A stretch of DNA of 64,000 nt from Stictocephala bisonia (GCA_035578905.1 JAQJVL010000004.1:2582082-2646081); one strand, 5' to 3'; shown: positions 1 through 13,404, counted from the first letter of the stretch. Notes: a model not told the origin generated them from the letters alone. Translations and numbers: made by a program.

Positions 1-3000
1 TCAATTATTTAATTCTATTCTATTTCAACATCTGTTAAGCATTTGAAAGCCATTCATTATTTATTCACAATTATTCGATACACATATTCCTATCAAAATC
101 CCAGTTATCAAAATCCTATTTATGACGGTAGCAACCAGTCTTTCGCTGTCAATTATTGTTATCCTTGTTATTTTTTTCTATTAATTAGCATTTCTAACTT
201 ATTCATACTTCTCTCTTTATTTATTAATGGCATGCCTTTATAGTTTATTTGTGAGGTTAACTCCGCTCTCATTATTTAATAAATCACTATTAACACTGTT
301 ATTTAGCATACTACAATCAAGTCACATGTATTTATTACTACCATTTTTATGTTATCACTTATATTCTGTCCTTGTTACCTTATTATAATTTCCTTTTGTT
401 GTATAGCTTATATCTCATTAGGTTTATTTTATTTGTTTATTTAAAAAATTGCCATATAATAGGATTACACTATAGATTAAAATATAGCCATAAAAAAAAG
501 AAAATAATATTATTGTTCAATAGCATGAAGTTCATTTATAATTATTGTATAAAAATACTAGTAGTATATAGTTAATTTTTCCATAACTATTAGAAATTCT
601 TTATTTCTGCTTTATAAATACGTTTTTAGTCATATTTTTTGGAGGCAAACTTGGGTGATTCTCTGACATTCGAAATTGATTTTAACATACTCCCAATAAT
701 TAAAGCTGGCTTCTCTTGATTTGAAGGGCTGTTAGGTCCCATCAGGTAGTCAAGAAAGGTTACCCTATGTCCGGTATCCTGGTGCACTCTTCTTTCTTCA
801 TCTTTTTACCAGACTTAGGTTAAACCCTGTCAAAGTTCTTTGTTAGGATGGGGTGGTTGGTTTAACCCTTTGGAGACAAACTTCCGATGTATCAGAAGTT
901 CATAGTGAATATGCCAAACTTCTGATATATAGGAAACTACACAATAACTTTTTTAATTTTTTCTTATTGCATATTTTGATTGAATTTTTATGAAATAACA
1001 TAGATTTATAACCAAGGTAAGGAATATAAACCATTTCATAATATGTCACACAAATTCTTTTAGTCTGTTTAGTTTATTACCATGTTACTACTACATCTAA
1101 GTATAGTCAACAGCTGTTTAAATGTCAGTCGCCAAGTTGTGTTTACTTTGTAAACAAAGATAATCACATAGTGTTTTCTTTGTAATTAGATTGTGTATTT
1201 GATTTTATTTATCATCTTTTGTGTACGGTACCCTATTTATACTTGAAACTGGTTCTGCTTAACCCTCCACATGATGACTATTTCACTTTAAAATGATAGG
1301 ACATTTTCAGGCTAATTGCATGCTTTCCTTAAAAAATTACCAAAAAATAGAAATCATTGAGAAAATACCAAGGTACATATACATCAAGGAAAATACATCA
1401 AAATGTTCATAATAACATGCTCTACAAGTTAGTAATAAAAATACAAATTTACCATTATTTCAAAAAAAAATTTTTTCTTCTTAGTCGGCAGGGTGATGTA
1501 AAAAAAAAAAAGTTCCAACTTTGAGGTGGTATATATATAAACTAATTTGTTGCAGTAAAAATTCCAAAATACCTAAAATGTTCCAAATTTAATTGTGAGT
1601 TGAAAACATATCACATGAATAAAAAAAAACAAAAACTAACACTGAGAACTTTTAAAAATGTAAAAATGTTCCGATGGTAAATTTAGACTATTATTGTAAT
1701 ACTTGAAATATTCAAAGTTTTTTTCTCAATAAACCACTTATAACTGTTATTATTTTGATTCAAATAGAAGCCTAAAAGTATATTATGTATAAACAAAAAT
1801 AATTAACCATGTGAAGAAATATATAAACCTTTATATATGTATATATATATATATATAAGTCTGTTCCAATGTCACCTGACTGGTTACTTACATCACTGTC
1901 ACTTGCGCCGCTAAGATCATCTAAACACTCCCTAATCGCACTAGAACGGCTTAGTTCAGTCATAATAAAACATAAACTAACACTACATACGAGAATAAGA
2001 ACAATAAAAACAGTAAACAAACATGTACAGCATATAACAACAGCAAATCAAAACAACTACTGACACACTACAGCTGGACACTACGCAAGGTAGCAAACCC
2101 AATCAGCTGTTTGTTATAGCCCCACTACTTCCGGACAAAGACTTCCAAATATCGATTCCAGTTATACTGGTAGAAAGGGAATTTATTCCTCTTTAATACT
2201 ATATAACGATCAAGATTATTGCGTAGCCGGTTACAGTTGTAATATTACGAAAACTAATAGTCTCACAGTGCGACTCTATCAGTACAGAAGGGTCTAACTG
2301 AGTCGCACCATGCGACTTTATCATATGGAGGGTTAATATGATAATAATTTCTTGAAAGTTGTGGTTTCTGCTTGAACTGGGAATAAATGTCATTTGTTCT
2401 TAACTGTGAATTTTCTACAGATGGAATCTTATTATGGTTGTTTAGAAACATGTTCTGAAAAAACCTAGGTTTACATTTTAATATTTTTTACTCTAGGTAA
2501 AGGTGGTTTGATTTTTTTTCCAAAAATTACTTATAAAAAGATATTCACAATTTATAAGTAGGGTGGAATTTTTACTTAAATATATTTTCAACTAAAATCT
2601 ATATGTTCTGAAAGCCCATATTATAGTCTATAAAATAAGGAAAGATTCAAGAAGATATGAGTTATGGTTATAGAAATACAGCCTGGTATTTCTGGCTTAC
2701 CCTTTCTATTATAGGCCAGTCTCAAAAGTGTTAAGTGGAGCCCTTGAAGCTAGTGGTTGTTGTCCAAGTTCATCCCCTTTGAAGTTGATTCTTTTGTGTC
2801 AGATTCTGACTAGCTGTGTAACGGAAGTATACAAGTCTTTCCATATACCTGGAGTGCCTATCAATCCCTTGATCTCTCAACTCTCCTTTCCTTTCCAACA
2901 TCACTTCTTCCACACAAAATAGTCTCTACCAAATTCTCAACCTACAATCATATTAACTGATCCCCTGAACTTCATTCGTCCAAATTTTGTCAGAACAAGA

Positions 3001-3601
3001 GTAACCGGCTGCTTGTTCCAGTGTCAGTAGAAATCTTGATGTCTGCCTTTTGGTGAATATTCTCTAATTTTGCTACTTTATTAAGTAGCAACTTTGTAAA
3101 CTAATTCACATTCGTTTTCTCTCATATCTTATAACATTTTCTGTCTCAAGTAACTTAAATTTCCCTTCAGATAGTTATGGAAAAAATTCTGATTCTTAAA
3201 AACATATTCTACTATGTTAAAATAAATTACATTAGAAAGTAGGAAATAGACTTTCGCAAAATTTTAGCAGGCTGGAAGTCTTCAAGTACAAAAGGTAGAA
3301 AAAAATATAAACCATTCTTTAATATCTCGACTAAACGAAATTCGACAAAACAGTATGCCTACTTTGAACAGTCTATACTAATAAGGCATGACAATGTAAA
3401 TTTTTAGCCAAAAAAGAAATATATTTCCTGGTGTATATTATGAATCACCCGCCGCTTACAGTTTTATGCATACTGGCGTGCCCTTGACATTTGAATGCTA
3501 AATCAAAAGAACCCTTCGTTGTAAACAAAGAAAAGATTTATAATGCGCATGATGTACCTCACCCTATTAAAAGTATATGAAATAATATTTTAAGCAATAT
3601 G
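1..3601. other. Intronic AT-rich sequence, nothing recognised
   Basis: Long AT-rich stretch upstream of the first visible Lnk exon, presumably intron. A (TA)n microsatellite lies at about 1831-1857. Short open frames show no recognisable protein similarity. Two A-T homopolymer-rich zones (1460-1520, 1620-1640) look like decayed repeat tails. I see no RNA gene and no convincing transposon ends. Confidence 0.6.
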
Positions 3602-3773
3602 TCACACAACATAAATTTATTACAATGTAAGTACAATATCTACAAATTTTAAGGTGATCAGTTTCTTTAAGCCACATTTACCTTCCTCAGACCACAGGGC
3701 TTCACAAAGGAATGAATCGCCATAATGTTTGTAGATTTTGTACTTACATTATAAAACATTTTTGCTGTGTGAT
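3602..3773. mobile_element. Small foldback MITE
   Basis: The segment around 3620-3650 (tacaatgtaagtacaatatc) is mirrored as an inverted copy at 3725-3755, and an outer TCACACA/TGTGTGA pair extends the arms. The loop contains no ORF. This is what a miniature inverted-repeat transposon looks like; the family is unknown and the exact ends are approximate. Confidence 0.5.
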
Positions 3774-5100
3774 GTTCACTTTTATTTTTACCAAAACAAA
3801 ATATGCTAATTAAGAAACCAATGTCTTAATGTTCAATTGGGAGTTAAGGTCAAATGTGTTAAACCAACATTTTAATGGGGTTATGCGAAGTGGAAGTACA
3901 TGAGGCAGCTTTTTGAGATATACCACATCAGAAAGAGATGTGTAGTCAAAGCAAGATCTTTGACAAAACTCACAAAAAGCCACATAAATCCTGTTGGCTA
4001 TGAACAAATTATCGTCAAACTTTCTTTCTACCTAAGTATAACCACAGCTGCACTCCTCTCTGCTTCAAATATGCCAGAATTTCGATGAGTCTGAAGAAAA
4101 GATAATTAAAGAAGAAATATTATGCTAGTATTAAAAATTATCTCGACATAATTTTCTGCCATTATTTCTATGAAACATGTGGATTGTGTTAATGCGCTCA
4201 TTTAGATACCATGATTACAATGGTTACAACAGTTCAAATCTGGTGCGTACTTGGTAACTAATGCCCCTGTTGTTACCTTGCAGCGAGAGTGTGAAGCAAC
4301 CGCTAGTCACCACTCCACATGCAACAAGAACGCTATCTCTGATTCCTGTTTCTGTTTGTTTAGGTGTACTTTTTTGCCATTTATTTGTTTATTTAACAGA
4401 ATAACAATTTTTAGTTTATTTTAAAACCATGCACACTTTGGACTTCATCATTTTTTTATAACACTGGGCATTATAAAGATTTTCTCTCTGAAATACTGAA
4501 AATATTTATTTGATTTCACATTTTAATATTTAAAGTATGCTATATCTAACTTTTTTTAAGGTAAAGCTATATTGTTGAGTTTTAGTTTGAGATAAATTGT
4601 CTTGGGAACGAATTCAGATATAATAAAAAAAAGTATATAGACAACTTTTTAATTTTTTTTCGAAGCATCTGTGTAAAGGGCCAACAGTCCATGGTAATGA
4701 GAGTGAAAGGATCAGCTGTCAGAAGGTTAAAATGAGCATGTTTTTGTACATAACACAAATTTAATCAAATTAAGCAATACTAATAATCTAACTATTGTTA
4801 ATAATAATAACAACAACTATTCTAACATTGTTTTTAGTTTTACTTTATTTTTAAGTACTGTAATTTGAGATAAAGAGGGGGGAGTATGTTAGACTGGTAA
4901 CACAATATTTAACACTATCCTATTTGTCTCTCAGTGTAGTCTCTTCATATTTTAAATAATATGGATTTATAACTTAAATTGATCATGTTGTAAGTGATTA
5001 GAAGACTAAAGAAAATATTTTATTATTTTATATATTCCATGATTTGCGACATATTCATATGAATATTTTATCAACATTACATTTTATTCAAATCTTTCAG
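3774..5100. other. Intronic sequence, nothing recognised
   Basis: AT-rich intron leading into the exon at 5101. Predicted peptides here are short and unlike known proteins. The only functional signal I support is the polypyrimidine tract and acceptor at 5085-5100. Confidence 0.55.
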
Positions 5101-5202
5101 GCAATAAAGCCAAAAAGTGGAGTATTCTGCTTTCTAATCACTGAAGCAAGAGAGACTACAGCTTTGGAAATGCCGGACCACGAGAATACTTTTGTTTTAA
5201 AA
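5101..5202 (+). CDS. Lnk: SH2B/Lnk exon: central PH domain
   Basis: This 34-codon exon sits between a pyrimidine-rich acceptor (tttcag, ending 5100) and the donor gtaagt at 5203. It begins in phase 0 with AIKPKSGVFCFLITEARETT and ends with LEMPDHENTFVLK. The string TTALEMPDxENTFV is nearly identical to the middle of the PH domain of vertebrate SH2B1. PH domains of this family bind phosphoinositides and bring the adapter to the membrane. The preceding beta strands must come from an exon left of the window; I found no convincing candidate in 1-5100. The frame stays open a little upstream of the acceptor, but that part does not resemble the family. Confidence 0.93.
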
Positions 5203-6305
5203 GTAAGTAGGAGTATTTTAATATTCAATAATTAACTCTTGAACCCCTTTAATTTTTTTTTAACATTGGAGGAACATATTTTATTTTCCAGTGTTAATTA
5301 TAACACGTATCCAGTTATTTAAATAAATTTTTACGAAATATGTAACGTCTACCATGTAGACACTAGCACTTTTCGACATTAATGCGATGTCTACCACGTA
5401 GTGGTCATAGCACCCACGTAATCAAGACCAGAAATTTTCTTTTTAACTCAACTTAAAGAATCAGATCTCGTAAACAATATTTTGACCATTTTAACTGGGT
5501 TTTAAGATTACAAGGGAAACCAAAAGAGTACTAACCATCTTGAGCAAGTTTAAGACACAAATTTTACAGACAATTTATAAAATACATCTCATAGTGACAA
5601 AATTTTTCAGACAATTCACAAAATAAATCTTATGGTGATAAATTGTCACTAAGTTCTATTAGTGGGCAATATGTCGGCCAAAACCAAAACCTGAAAGCTC
5701 GAGTTGGTACAAGGTAATACTGGAGCTGGATAAAATAAACACTAGATCCGTTCTCTAATATTTATTGAGATGATATTTCAGACCTAGGGTTTCCCACCAA
5801 ATATTTAATAAAACAATCTGCAGTCATAATGGCTGTAGTCTACTCGTCAATAATTAAGTAGTTTCATAAAGTAGCTTAACTCTCGTACCAGCATAGTGCG
5901 GTTTACCGTCCTTAATTCAGTGACGCCATTCATCACTTATTATAGTACGAGTTTTTACTCAAAGTGAAGAATTCTAATGCCACTAGACGCTAGATGAGTT
6001 GCAGATTGCAGTGGTATACAACACACTTTTGCAGGAGTAACATATTATGATCGAATGAGGAGAAGTAAAGTTATAACTCATGTTCACTGTTTATAAGCAA
6101 AGATTTAGCATATTTTCGCATGTGAATTTCACGTTAAAATAATTGTGTATATTATTAATATATGTGTTATATAGTGTTTATATGTAGTAATAAGTATCAT
6201 AGTTAGTGATTAGTATATAGTGATGAGTTATTTACAATGAAACAAAAGTGTAGGCTAACAAAATAGTTCAATTCAAGGGTTTTGTTTGTCTCTTATTTAT
6301 TTATA
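5203..6305. other. Intron, unassigned sequence
   Basis: Intron sequence between the exon ending 5202 and the pogo-like element. A short direct repeat of the type TCTACCAyGTAG occurs near 5347 and 5390. No protein similarity or structural RNA seen. Confidence 0.5.
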
Positions 6306-7371
6306 CAGTAGAGTCTCGGTTATCCGAGGTAATTGGAACCGGGACCACCTCAGATATGTAAAAACTAGGATAATACGGAGGTTATGGAAAAAATAATGTA
6401 AAATCCATGAAAAAAGTACAAAACTTGTTTATTACAAGAAAAAACGCAAAATAGTGTAAATTAATGTAGTTACAGTCCTGTAAAAAATTAGGAACATCAG
6501 GTTACGTCTGCTAAAAGTTGTATTACCTCAGGATATCAAAAAGCTGGGAATAAGTATTCCATTTTAAAATTCTACAACAGTCGGTAAAAAACTACAATAA
6601 TAGAATTTAAAATAAAAAATCTAATTTAATGTCCATAGGTAGCATTGTGGATGGGCAATTTCCTATAACGTTAACATTTGTTGACAACGAAACCTTTTGT
6701 ATTTATTTCATCTATCTATGGTCCACGGCAGTATTCGCGTCTTGGTTTTAAGTTCAGGGTGCCGTTCAGTCTGATTACCAAACAAAATTATCGTATTTTT
6801 ATCCTGTCGTTTAATGAAATCTGCATTACTCTCTTAATAGTCCAGGGAACCATTCAACATTTTAAAGAAACAAAATTATCGTATCAATACCACATTTGTC
6901 GTACAAATTGGCGACAAAAACACTGATTGATTCATCATTTCAATTTCGTTGTAAGCAACTGTCAACCATTTACCACTCATATCAAAACTATTGAATAAAA
7001 TATTGAACAATAACTGTAACAACAATAAATTATGACAATATTTCCAAGAATGTATTGTAAAATCACGAAAGTCAACACACGTTACAGAGCAGAGTCGATT
7101 GTGTCAGGTGGTGATGTGTCATCATGAGTGGATGCATTTAGGTGGGAAAATTATTCCTATAGTAGGGTACAATGTCATAAATGCGTCTTGTGATGGCCCT
7201 ACAGTGCCTTAACCTAGCACAAAAACAGGCAATAGAGACACTGATTACTTGTCAAACGACTATATGAAGTGTTGCGCTATAATTTTCCTTTTATTAATAG
7301 CTTTATATTTATTTTTCATTGTCTCATGACTAGCTCGGTTAATTGAGGCTCGGATAACCGAGATTCTGCTG
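6306..7371. mobile_element. Pogo/Tigger-like DNA transposon remnant with TA duplication
   Basis: The left end CAGTAGAGTCTCGGTTATCC and the inverted right end (…CGGATAACCGAGATTCTGCTG) form imperfect TIRs of about 25 bp, each flanked by TA (6304-6305 and 7372-7373). The TIR text, built on repeats of GGTTATCCGAG, is typical of pogo/Tigger elements. The interior of about 1 kb has no open transposase, so the copy is non-autonomous or fully decayed. Confidence 0.8.
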
Positions 7372-7373
7372 TA

Positions 7374-8293
7374 ATTATTTATTATAAGCTCACACCAATG
7401 GACATCAAGATAAACATACAACAAAATTGTTTATTTTTTATAGGATGTTTTTATATAAATTGTAGTGAATTTTAAAACTCTGTAGTATTTATATAATATT
7501 TATAGTAATTTTCTTAGTAGTAACAAATTTTCATTGTTGTATAGTGTATGCAGTTTTTGGAGTAGAGTATTTTTATTTGTGTGTTTATTTTTTTAAATAT
7601 ATAAAATTTGGAATATTTTGGCTATCTTAAATATTTTTTTTACTATCAAATCATTGCAGTTTATAACCCCACCCATTTTCATTTTTTGTTAAATCAAGTT
7701 ACAGAGGGAAAAATATATAATTGTTTTGATATATTTTATGTATATTATATAATAGCATGTTCTTTTATGATCACAATGATACCAAACTACTAGGTTTACA
7801 CTGTATATATATTTTTTATTTTAAATAAGTTTGCAAATCGACTGAAAATTGCCTGCCGGTTAAGCAGGAAAAAAACTGCCAGCTTGAGGGTTAAGTTCCA
7901 GTTTTAATTTCTTCTTTTCATGGAAAAAGTAGCAAATGTCCACTTTTAATATTACATCCCAGCCAAAATCCTCTATTTTCAAATAAACCTTCAGCAAAAA
8001 TTATAACTTGGTTTCCTTAATTTTAATTTTCAGTACTAAAAGTCACAAATTTGTAATTTTATACATTTAGCTAAGCCTACTTAAGTGAAACATATGTAAA
8101 ATAGTTCATAAATGTTCTATGAACTTGACGTCTTCTGGTGTTAAATGAAAGATCCTATTAATAGAGGCTAAGTCGATTTTTATTGGTCTTTTACTATCTC
8201 ACTTAACACATATTTTTATAGGGTTAGTAAATGTTAATATTGTTAATTAGTAATCCAGGGAAAGTTGTATCGAATATTCATTTCTAATCACAG
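7374..8293. other. Intron, nothing recognised
   Basis: AT-rich intron between the pogo-like element and the exon at 8294. No transposon ends or protein similarity identified. Confidence 0.5.
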
Positions 8294-8415
8294 GCTGAAA
8301 ATAATATGGAGTATGTGATAGAAGCTCATGATACTGATGATATGCGTTCTTGGTTGGCCACTGTCAAGTACTGTATGCGCTCTATGCAGCCATCAACAGA
8401 CAACATGGACACAAG
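8294..8415 (+). CDS. Lnk: SH2B/Lnk exon: C-terminal helix of PH domain
   Basis: The exon follows the acceptor tcacag (ending 8293) and ends at 8415 before gtaggt. It carries 40 full codons plus two bases (phase 2 donor). The product reads AENNMEYVIEAHDTDDMRSW and then LATVKYCMRSMQPSTDNMDT. This is the last PH beta strand and the C-terminal amphipathic helix with the invariant Trp of PH domains. The terminal AG joins the first base of the exon at 24071 to make an Arg codon, so the splice keeps the frame. An alternative donor four bases downstream (gtatct at 8420) would break the frame and is unlikely. Confidence 0.93.
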
Positions 8416-9261
8416 GTAGGTATCTCTTTGGTTTAAATCATTTATGTACAGCAGCAACATTTAGATCTGAGAAGGCACGTGCCTGATTTGTATATTTTAA
8501 CACAGATATTATGTAAATTTATATTAACCCTAACAGCGGTAACCAACTAATTATAGATCTCAAATTGGCATCCGACCTATTGTTGGTCAATCGTGCATTG
8601 ATGAGTTCAAGTTACTCTGGCGGTGTAATAAATTATTTGAATCACAAAACTATGTATACCATTCAAAAGAGCAGATACGGTAACTTCAAAACGGTAACTT
8701 TTGATTTTTCAGTTTGTATCGCTCACAAAGCTAATCAGATGACGGAATTCGGTCATTTTCAACAATTCATCGGTAACTTATTATTGCTGCTATGATAATT
8801 ACAATTCCATCTATGGAATGGTAAGAAAGACATTTACAACTTGGATATTGTAAGTTTTTCACCATCACGTATGATTTAGCTGTAGTGAATTTTTTTGTAA
8901 AGGTCATTTTCTCACCTAGTATTTTATTGAATTGGTCTTTAAAATCAAAGTAATCTATTTTTCAAAACAAATAATTAGTTATATATGAGTTGCTGAACAG
9001 TTATCATGTTGCCTGGGCAACCATATCGCCATACGAAACAAAAAGTACAACTTCACTTCTGTGACTGACATAACCTTCGTCTGCTTTCGTTGCTATTACC
9101 TGTTGTTGATGCAATGTTTGTGTTTATAAACAATTAGTTAACATCCAAAATGAATATGTAGTATTTTGTATTTAGTTTTATTTTGTGTTTTTATTTATTA
9201 TTTGAGTGTTTGTGAAAGTGTTTATATTACAGAACAGTTTTTTTGAAGTGTTAGTACAAAA
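8416..9261. other. Intron, nothing recognised
   Basis: Start of the 15.7-kb intron after the PH-domain exon. No recognisable ORF; sequence around 8990-9120 is somewhat less AT-rich but unassigned. Confidence 0.5.
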
Positions 9262-9462
9262 CTACAATCTACAGTTTCCGGTGACAACCGCATCAAGGTA
9301 CTATCTACAATATTTACAAGATGACCAGACGTTTCGCTCATACTGTGATGTGGCATCCTCAGTGGTTTCTCTGAGACTGACCAGACGTTTCGCCCATACT
9401 GTGATGTGGCATCCTCAGTGGTTTCTCTGAGACTCGTTGTCACCGGAAACTGTAGATTCTAG
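9262..9462. mobile_element. Small TIR element with an internal 56-bp tandem duplication
   Basis: Inverted termini of about 25 bp (AATCTACAGTTTCCGGTGAC at 9266 and its complement ending about 9458) enclose two nearly identical 56-bp units at 9323-9378 and 9379-9434. Each unit starts GACCAGACGTTTCGC and ends TCTCTGAGACT. The 13-bp word TTAGTACAAAACT occurs directly left of the element (9251) and again at 9500, which could be a target duplication if the element really ends near 9499. No protein coding. Confidence 0.7.
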
Positions 9463-9590
9463 TTATGACACCGGCCGTTTAAGCCTAAGTTCTAAGATTT
9501 TAGTACAAAACTTTGTATGACTATAAGTGATGATTTGAAATTGGTACCAATTTAGGAAATCCAAGACCCTGTACACAATTATTACTAATA

Positions 9591-10626
9591 CAGTAAAACC
9601 TCGCTAACTCGACACTCGCTAACTCGACAGTCCGGGTAACTCGACAGATGGGTGCAAATTTATAATTAGCTTTCATTATTTGTATGTTGACTCAAGAACG
9701 GTGGAAATGGCCGAGGGGGAAGGCGAGTCGATCTAGCGCGTCTTTTAGGCTGCCTCGGGTCAGTCTCCCCTCGGGTCAGAGACCCGATCTCGTCTACCCT
9801 CGGCTAGTGGTGGGGGGGGGAAGGTAGCTCGCTATTGTTTTCCTACCTGCTGTCGCGTCGCCGCTTTCACATTCCTAACTGTTTACCGCATATTATTTTT
9901 GTCTGCTCAGTTTAGCATTGGCGGTGAACGTTTGTGCTAGTCGTTTTGTCGTTCTAGACAGTAAGTGTCTTTCGTCTAGTTGTGATTGAAGTGTTGAAGT
10001 TATGAGTTTTAACAAGAAAATCGGAGACATGTCATTGCAAAAGAGGAAGCAAGTGTCGGTGTCAATGGAACTGAAATTCGATGCGTTGAAGAGACTGGAA
10101 AAGGGTGAAAATGTGAATAAAATTGCTTTGGAGTTAAATGTCGGGCGTTCTACAGTGCTCGGTTAGAAAAACAAAAATCGGAGATTGAATCGTGGTGCTT
10201 AAAGAGAATTTGTACAGGCTCAATTAAGGACAGAAAAACAATGAAATGTGCCGAACATGAAAAAGTCAGCGAGGCTTTGCATCAGTGGTTTCGTGTGCAA
10301 AGGGATAAAGGAACGCCGATATCAGGGCCTATTCTTCAAGAAAAAGCACTGTAGTTTTACGAAGAATTAAAAGAAGACGGAGATCCTGCGTTCACAGCAA
10401 GTAATGGATGGTTAGACAGGTGGAAACAGCGGTATGGTGTTAAGCAAAACAGCAGCTGCATATATGTAAGTAATAAATTTATGTATATACTGTAGTCAAA
10501 TTCATTGTGTGTTCATTTAGTAAAACCCATTACAATTACTGTACATTAATGATCTGGATAACTCGACAACCCCCAAACTCGACAACGTCTAGGTCCACAA
10601 AGTGTCGAGTTAGCGAGGTTTTACTG
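9591..10626 (+). mobile_element. Tigger/pogo-type element with CENP-B-like transposase remnant
   Basis: TIRs CAGTAAAACCTCGCTAACTC (9591) and its inverted copy ending 10626 are flanked by TA on both sides (9589-9590, 10627-10628). The motif CTAACTCGACA repeats several times at both ends. The element is nested in the long Lnk intron and is too short to hold a whole transposase. Confidence 0.85.
10002..10465 (+). pseudogene. CENP-B/jerky-type transposase N-terminus (broken)
   Basis: From the ATG at 10002 the product begins MSFNKKIGDM and runs through a psq/CENP-B-type helix-turn-helix (KRLEKGENVNKIALELNVG) to a stop after about 55 codons. In other frames downstream it continues as a second CENP-B helix-turn-helix (HQWFRVQRDKGTPISG, then FTASNGWLDRWKQRYGV). 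So the DNA-binding half of a Tigger-family transposase is present, with at least two frame disruptions and stops. The DDE catalytic domain is missing altogether. The copy is therefore an internally deleted, non-coding relic. Confidence 0.8.
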
Positions 10627-10628
10627 TA

Positions 10629-11549
10629 TCCACCAAAATATTTATATATTCTAAATCTACAATAAATTTGGAACAGTTTGTATATCTTTGAATGTTTTAT
10701 AGTAAATATCTTGAATTTTTCATATTGGTTTAAAAATGGTAATTTTTTTGTAAATTTTTATCGCACAAAACATACCATCCATGTCAAACATTTATAAAAA
10801 ATATATAACTTTTACAGTAAAAACCATGCATATTTTCTTTTTACTCAGAAATTTTTTATAAAACTAAATTTTACAAATTGGGATTTTATTATATTTTCAA
10901 TTTTTTAAGGACTTTTAAATACATATGTACATTTTTGAACATTTGACGTAAGCCGGTTATTTCACCTATAACTCAGGAACGCTTATGAGTATGCCAAAAT
11001 ATTTCACTTTTTTACGTAGAGAAATAAATTTCAGTTAACTTTTATATTTGATGTTTTTTGAAAAAAAAATTATTTATATTTTTTTCAAGATGTGCCCTTT
11101 TGAAATTTACATTTTCAGGAAGATACATTTTACAATTGTATAACCTGTACAATTGTTATAAATTAATATTATTTTATATGTTCATTATCAAAAGAATGAC
11201 CATTTAGCTATGATTAAAATGATATATAACATGATATGGTATTGATAATATTGCTGTCTCTTCTGAACGATTTTGTTGAGTGCCTGCAAATCAGTCAAAA
11301 AGGTTTTTTTTGACTGATCAGTGCTGAAGAGTTTTTAGCCTGCCACTGTTAGGGTTAAATATCTTGTAGTGTAGGTTTAGGGTTAATCTTAGCCAAGTCC
11401 AAATCAGGATCTTCTTGGACACCTTAGCAGTAAGCAAAAGAGATATTAAACCAAACGTAATAGACCATACTCTATAGTGAAACATATATAAATGCAATAG
11501 TAATAACAAAAGTAATATATTAGAGAATAATAATAACAGTAACTAAAAA
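10629..11549. other. Intron, nothing recognised
   Basis: AT-rich stretch between the Tigger relic and a LINE 3' end. No TIRs, no protein similarity seen. Confidence 0.5.
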
Positions 11550-12056
11550 TAACAAATAATAATCTGTTTATTGTTTGGTAGTAAAAATACAAACAATAAA
11601 AACATTAGACTATTTACAAACAGTAGAAAAATTAGACCATTTACAAACAAAAACATTCACTTATCTTCATAAACTCCCTAATTGCCAAGTGCATCATCAG
11701 TGCAAGGAAATCATCTACCACTCAATTGCCCAAAACAACTGATCCTTAAACATAGCCCTAAACCGTTGACGTTTGCCATTGCCTCTTAATGTGATCTGGT
11801 ACATTATTCCACAGTCGACATGCAGAAACTGTTAATTATTTACTGAATGTAGATTATCTATGACCAGGAATTGACAGCAGTGAAATACCGCGTTGAGTGT
11901 TTCAATTGATATAGTCTCAGAAATAAAAAAAATCATTCAGACAAAAAAGCAGTAGAATCATTGTTATTTAGAATAGAATGCAATGTTATAAAAATGTGAA
12001 ACTAAAGGAGTTGGTTCAATTTCAAGTTATGTAACTGATTGATAAAGGGTGTAATA

Positions 12057-13404
12057 CAGGGTGGCGCAAAAAGAACACATGGATTTTAAAAGGCTATAAG
12101 TTGGTTAATTTTAATCACACCAAAATTTTAATTACACCAAAACAATCATCAAACAACCCAATTTGAGAGTTGGGTGTTAATAATTATAAGACAATTAACT
12201 AATTTTTAAAAATAACATCAGAAAGCTGGCGTCCTTCTGCATGAATACACATTGCAAGTCTCTCTTCAAAGTTTTCCATAACTTTGTTCAAAGTGTCCTG
12301 TGATACAGCGGCAATTTCTTCACTTATTGCAGCCTTCAATTCTTCGAGTGACCGAGGTTTACGACGATAAACTTTGAATTTCAGGTGTCCCCATAAAAAG
12401 AAGTCACAAGGAGTCAAATCTGGCGAACGTGCAGGCCAATGGAGATCGCCGAAACGTGAAATCACGTGACCAGGAAACATTCCTCGAACGACAGCCATAG
12501 ATTGATTACTCGTGTGGACTGTGGCTCCATCCTGTTGAAACCATGTTTGTTCCATATCAAGCCCCAAAGCTTCAAGATTTGGCTGCAAAAATGTGCGTAG
12601 CATTGTCACGTATCGTTCAGAATTTACAGTGACTGTTTGGTCACGCTCTTCAAAAAAATAAGGTCCAACGATGCCAATTTTAGAGACCCCACACCATACT
12701 GTAACTTTAGGACAATGCAGTGGTTTTTGATACATTTCCTGTGGGTTGTGAGCTGCCCAATAGCGGCAATTCTGCTTGTTTACTGAGCCATTCAAGTGGA
12801 AATGAGCTTCATCACTCAGCATTACAACATTATTGTCATTTCCAACGACATCAAGCATTCTCTCGCAAAAAACTCTTCGTTCGTGAAAATCACGTTCATG
12901 GAGCTTCTGAACAATCATTATCTTGTAAGGGTGGAATCGTAACTCACATGTCAGGATGTGCTGTAGCGATCGACGTGATATCCCCAAGGTCGGAGCACGC
13001 CGTCTAGTCGAGCGGTGAGGACTTTCAAGAACTGAGGCTCTGACACTTTCAACATTTTGCGGAGTTCGCAGCCGTACGAGGGCGACCAGTCGATTTACTC
13101 TTCAACACTGATCCTGTTGTACGAAACGAGTTAACCCAACGAAGTATCGAGTTGCGATCAGGTACCGAACCATTACGCGCGATATTAAACTGTAAATGAA
13201 ATTTTCATTGAACAGTGATGACAGATTCATTTGATTTGAAATAGTGTTCAACAGCGAACACGCGATGCTGCACGTTCCACTGCTCCATTGCTACTAAAAC
13301 TGGACGCTTCAACCAACAAAATGGCGTCGCTCGGCGGTCACTGACCGCTCCCCTCCACTGGTACTACGTTACTCAAAACCATGCGTTCTTTTTGCGCCAC
13401 CCTG
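12057..13404 (-). mobile_element. Tc1/mariner-superfamily transposon with TA duplication
   Basis: Ends CAGGGTGGCGCAAAAAGAAC (12057) and the inverted copy ending 13404 are near-perfect 20-bp TIRs, each flanked by TA. The 1.35-kb length is that of a full Tc1/mariner element. It lies inside the LINE fragment, so it is the younger insertion. The transposase runs on the minus strand. Confidence 0.93.
12199..13288 (-). pseudogene. Tc1/mariner-superfamily transposase, one stop and one frameshift
   Basis: The longest open part (12199-12987, about 262 residues) contains the catalytic core: MLSDEAHFHLNG (first Asp), WFQQDGATVH (second Asp) and RSPDLTPCDFFLWGHLK (third Asp). By my count 36 residues lie between the second and third Asp. 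Upstream, the DNA-binding half continues: an ATG at 13288 opens MEQWNVQHRVFAVEHYF. An in-frame TGA at about 13205-13207 interrupts it. The stretch SVLKSKSTGRPRTA is then followed by a frameshift near 13075 before VESVRASVLESPHRSTRRRA. All catalytic Asp residues survive, so the copy was disabled recently, by two small lesions. Confidence 0.92.
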
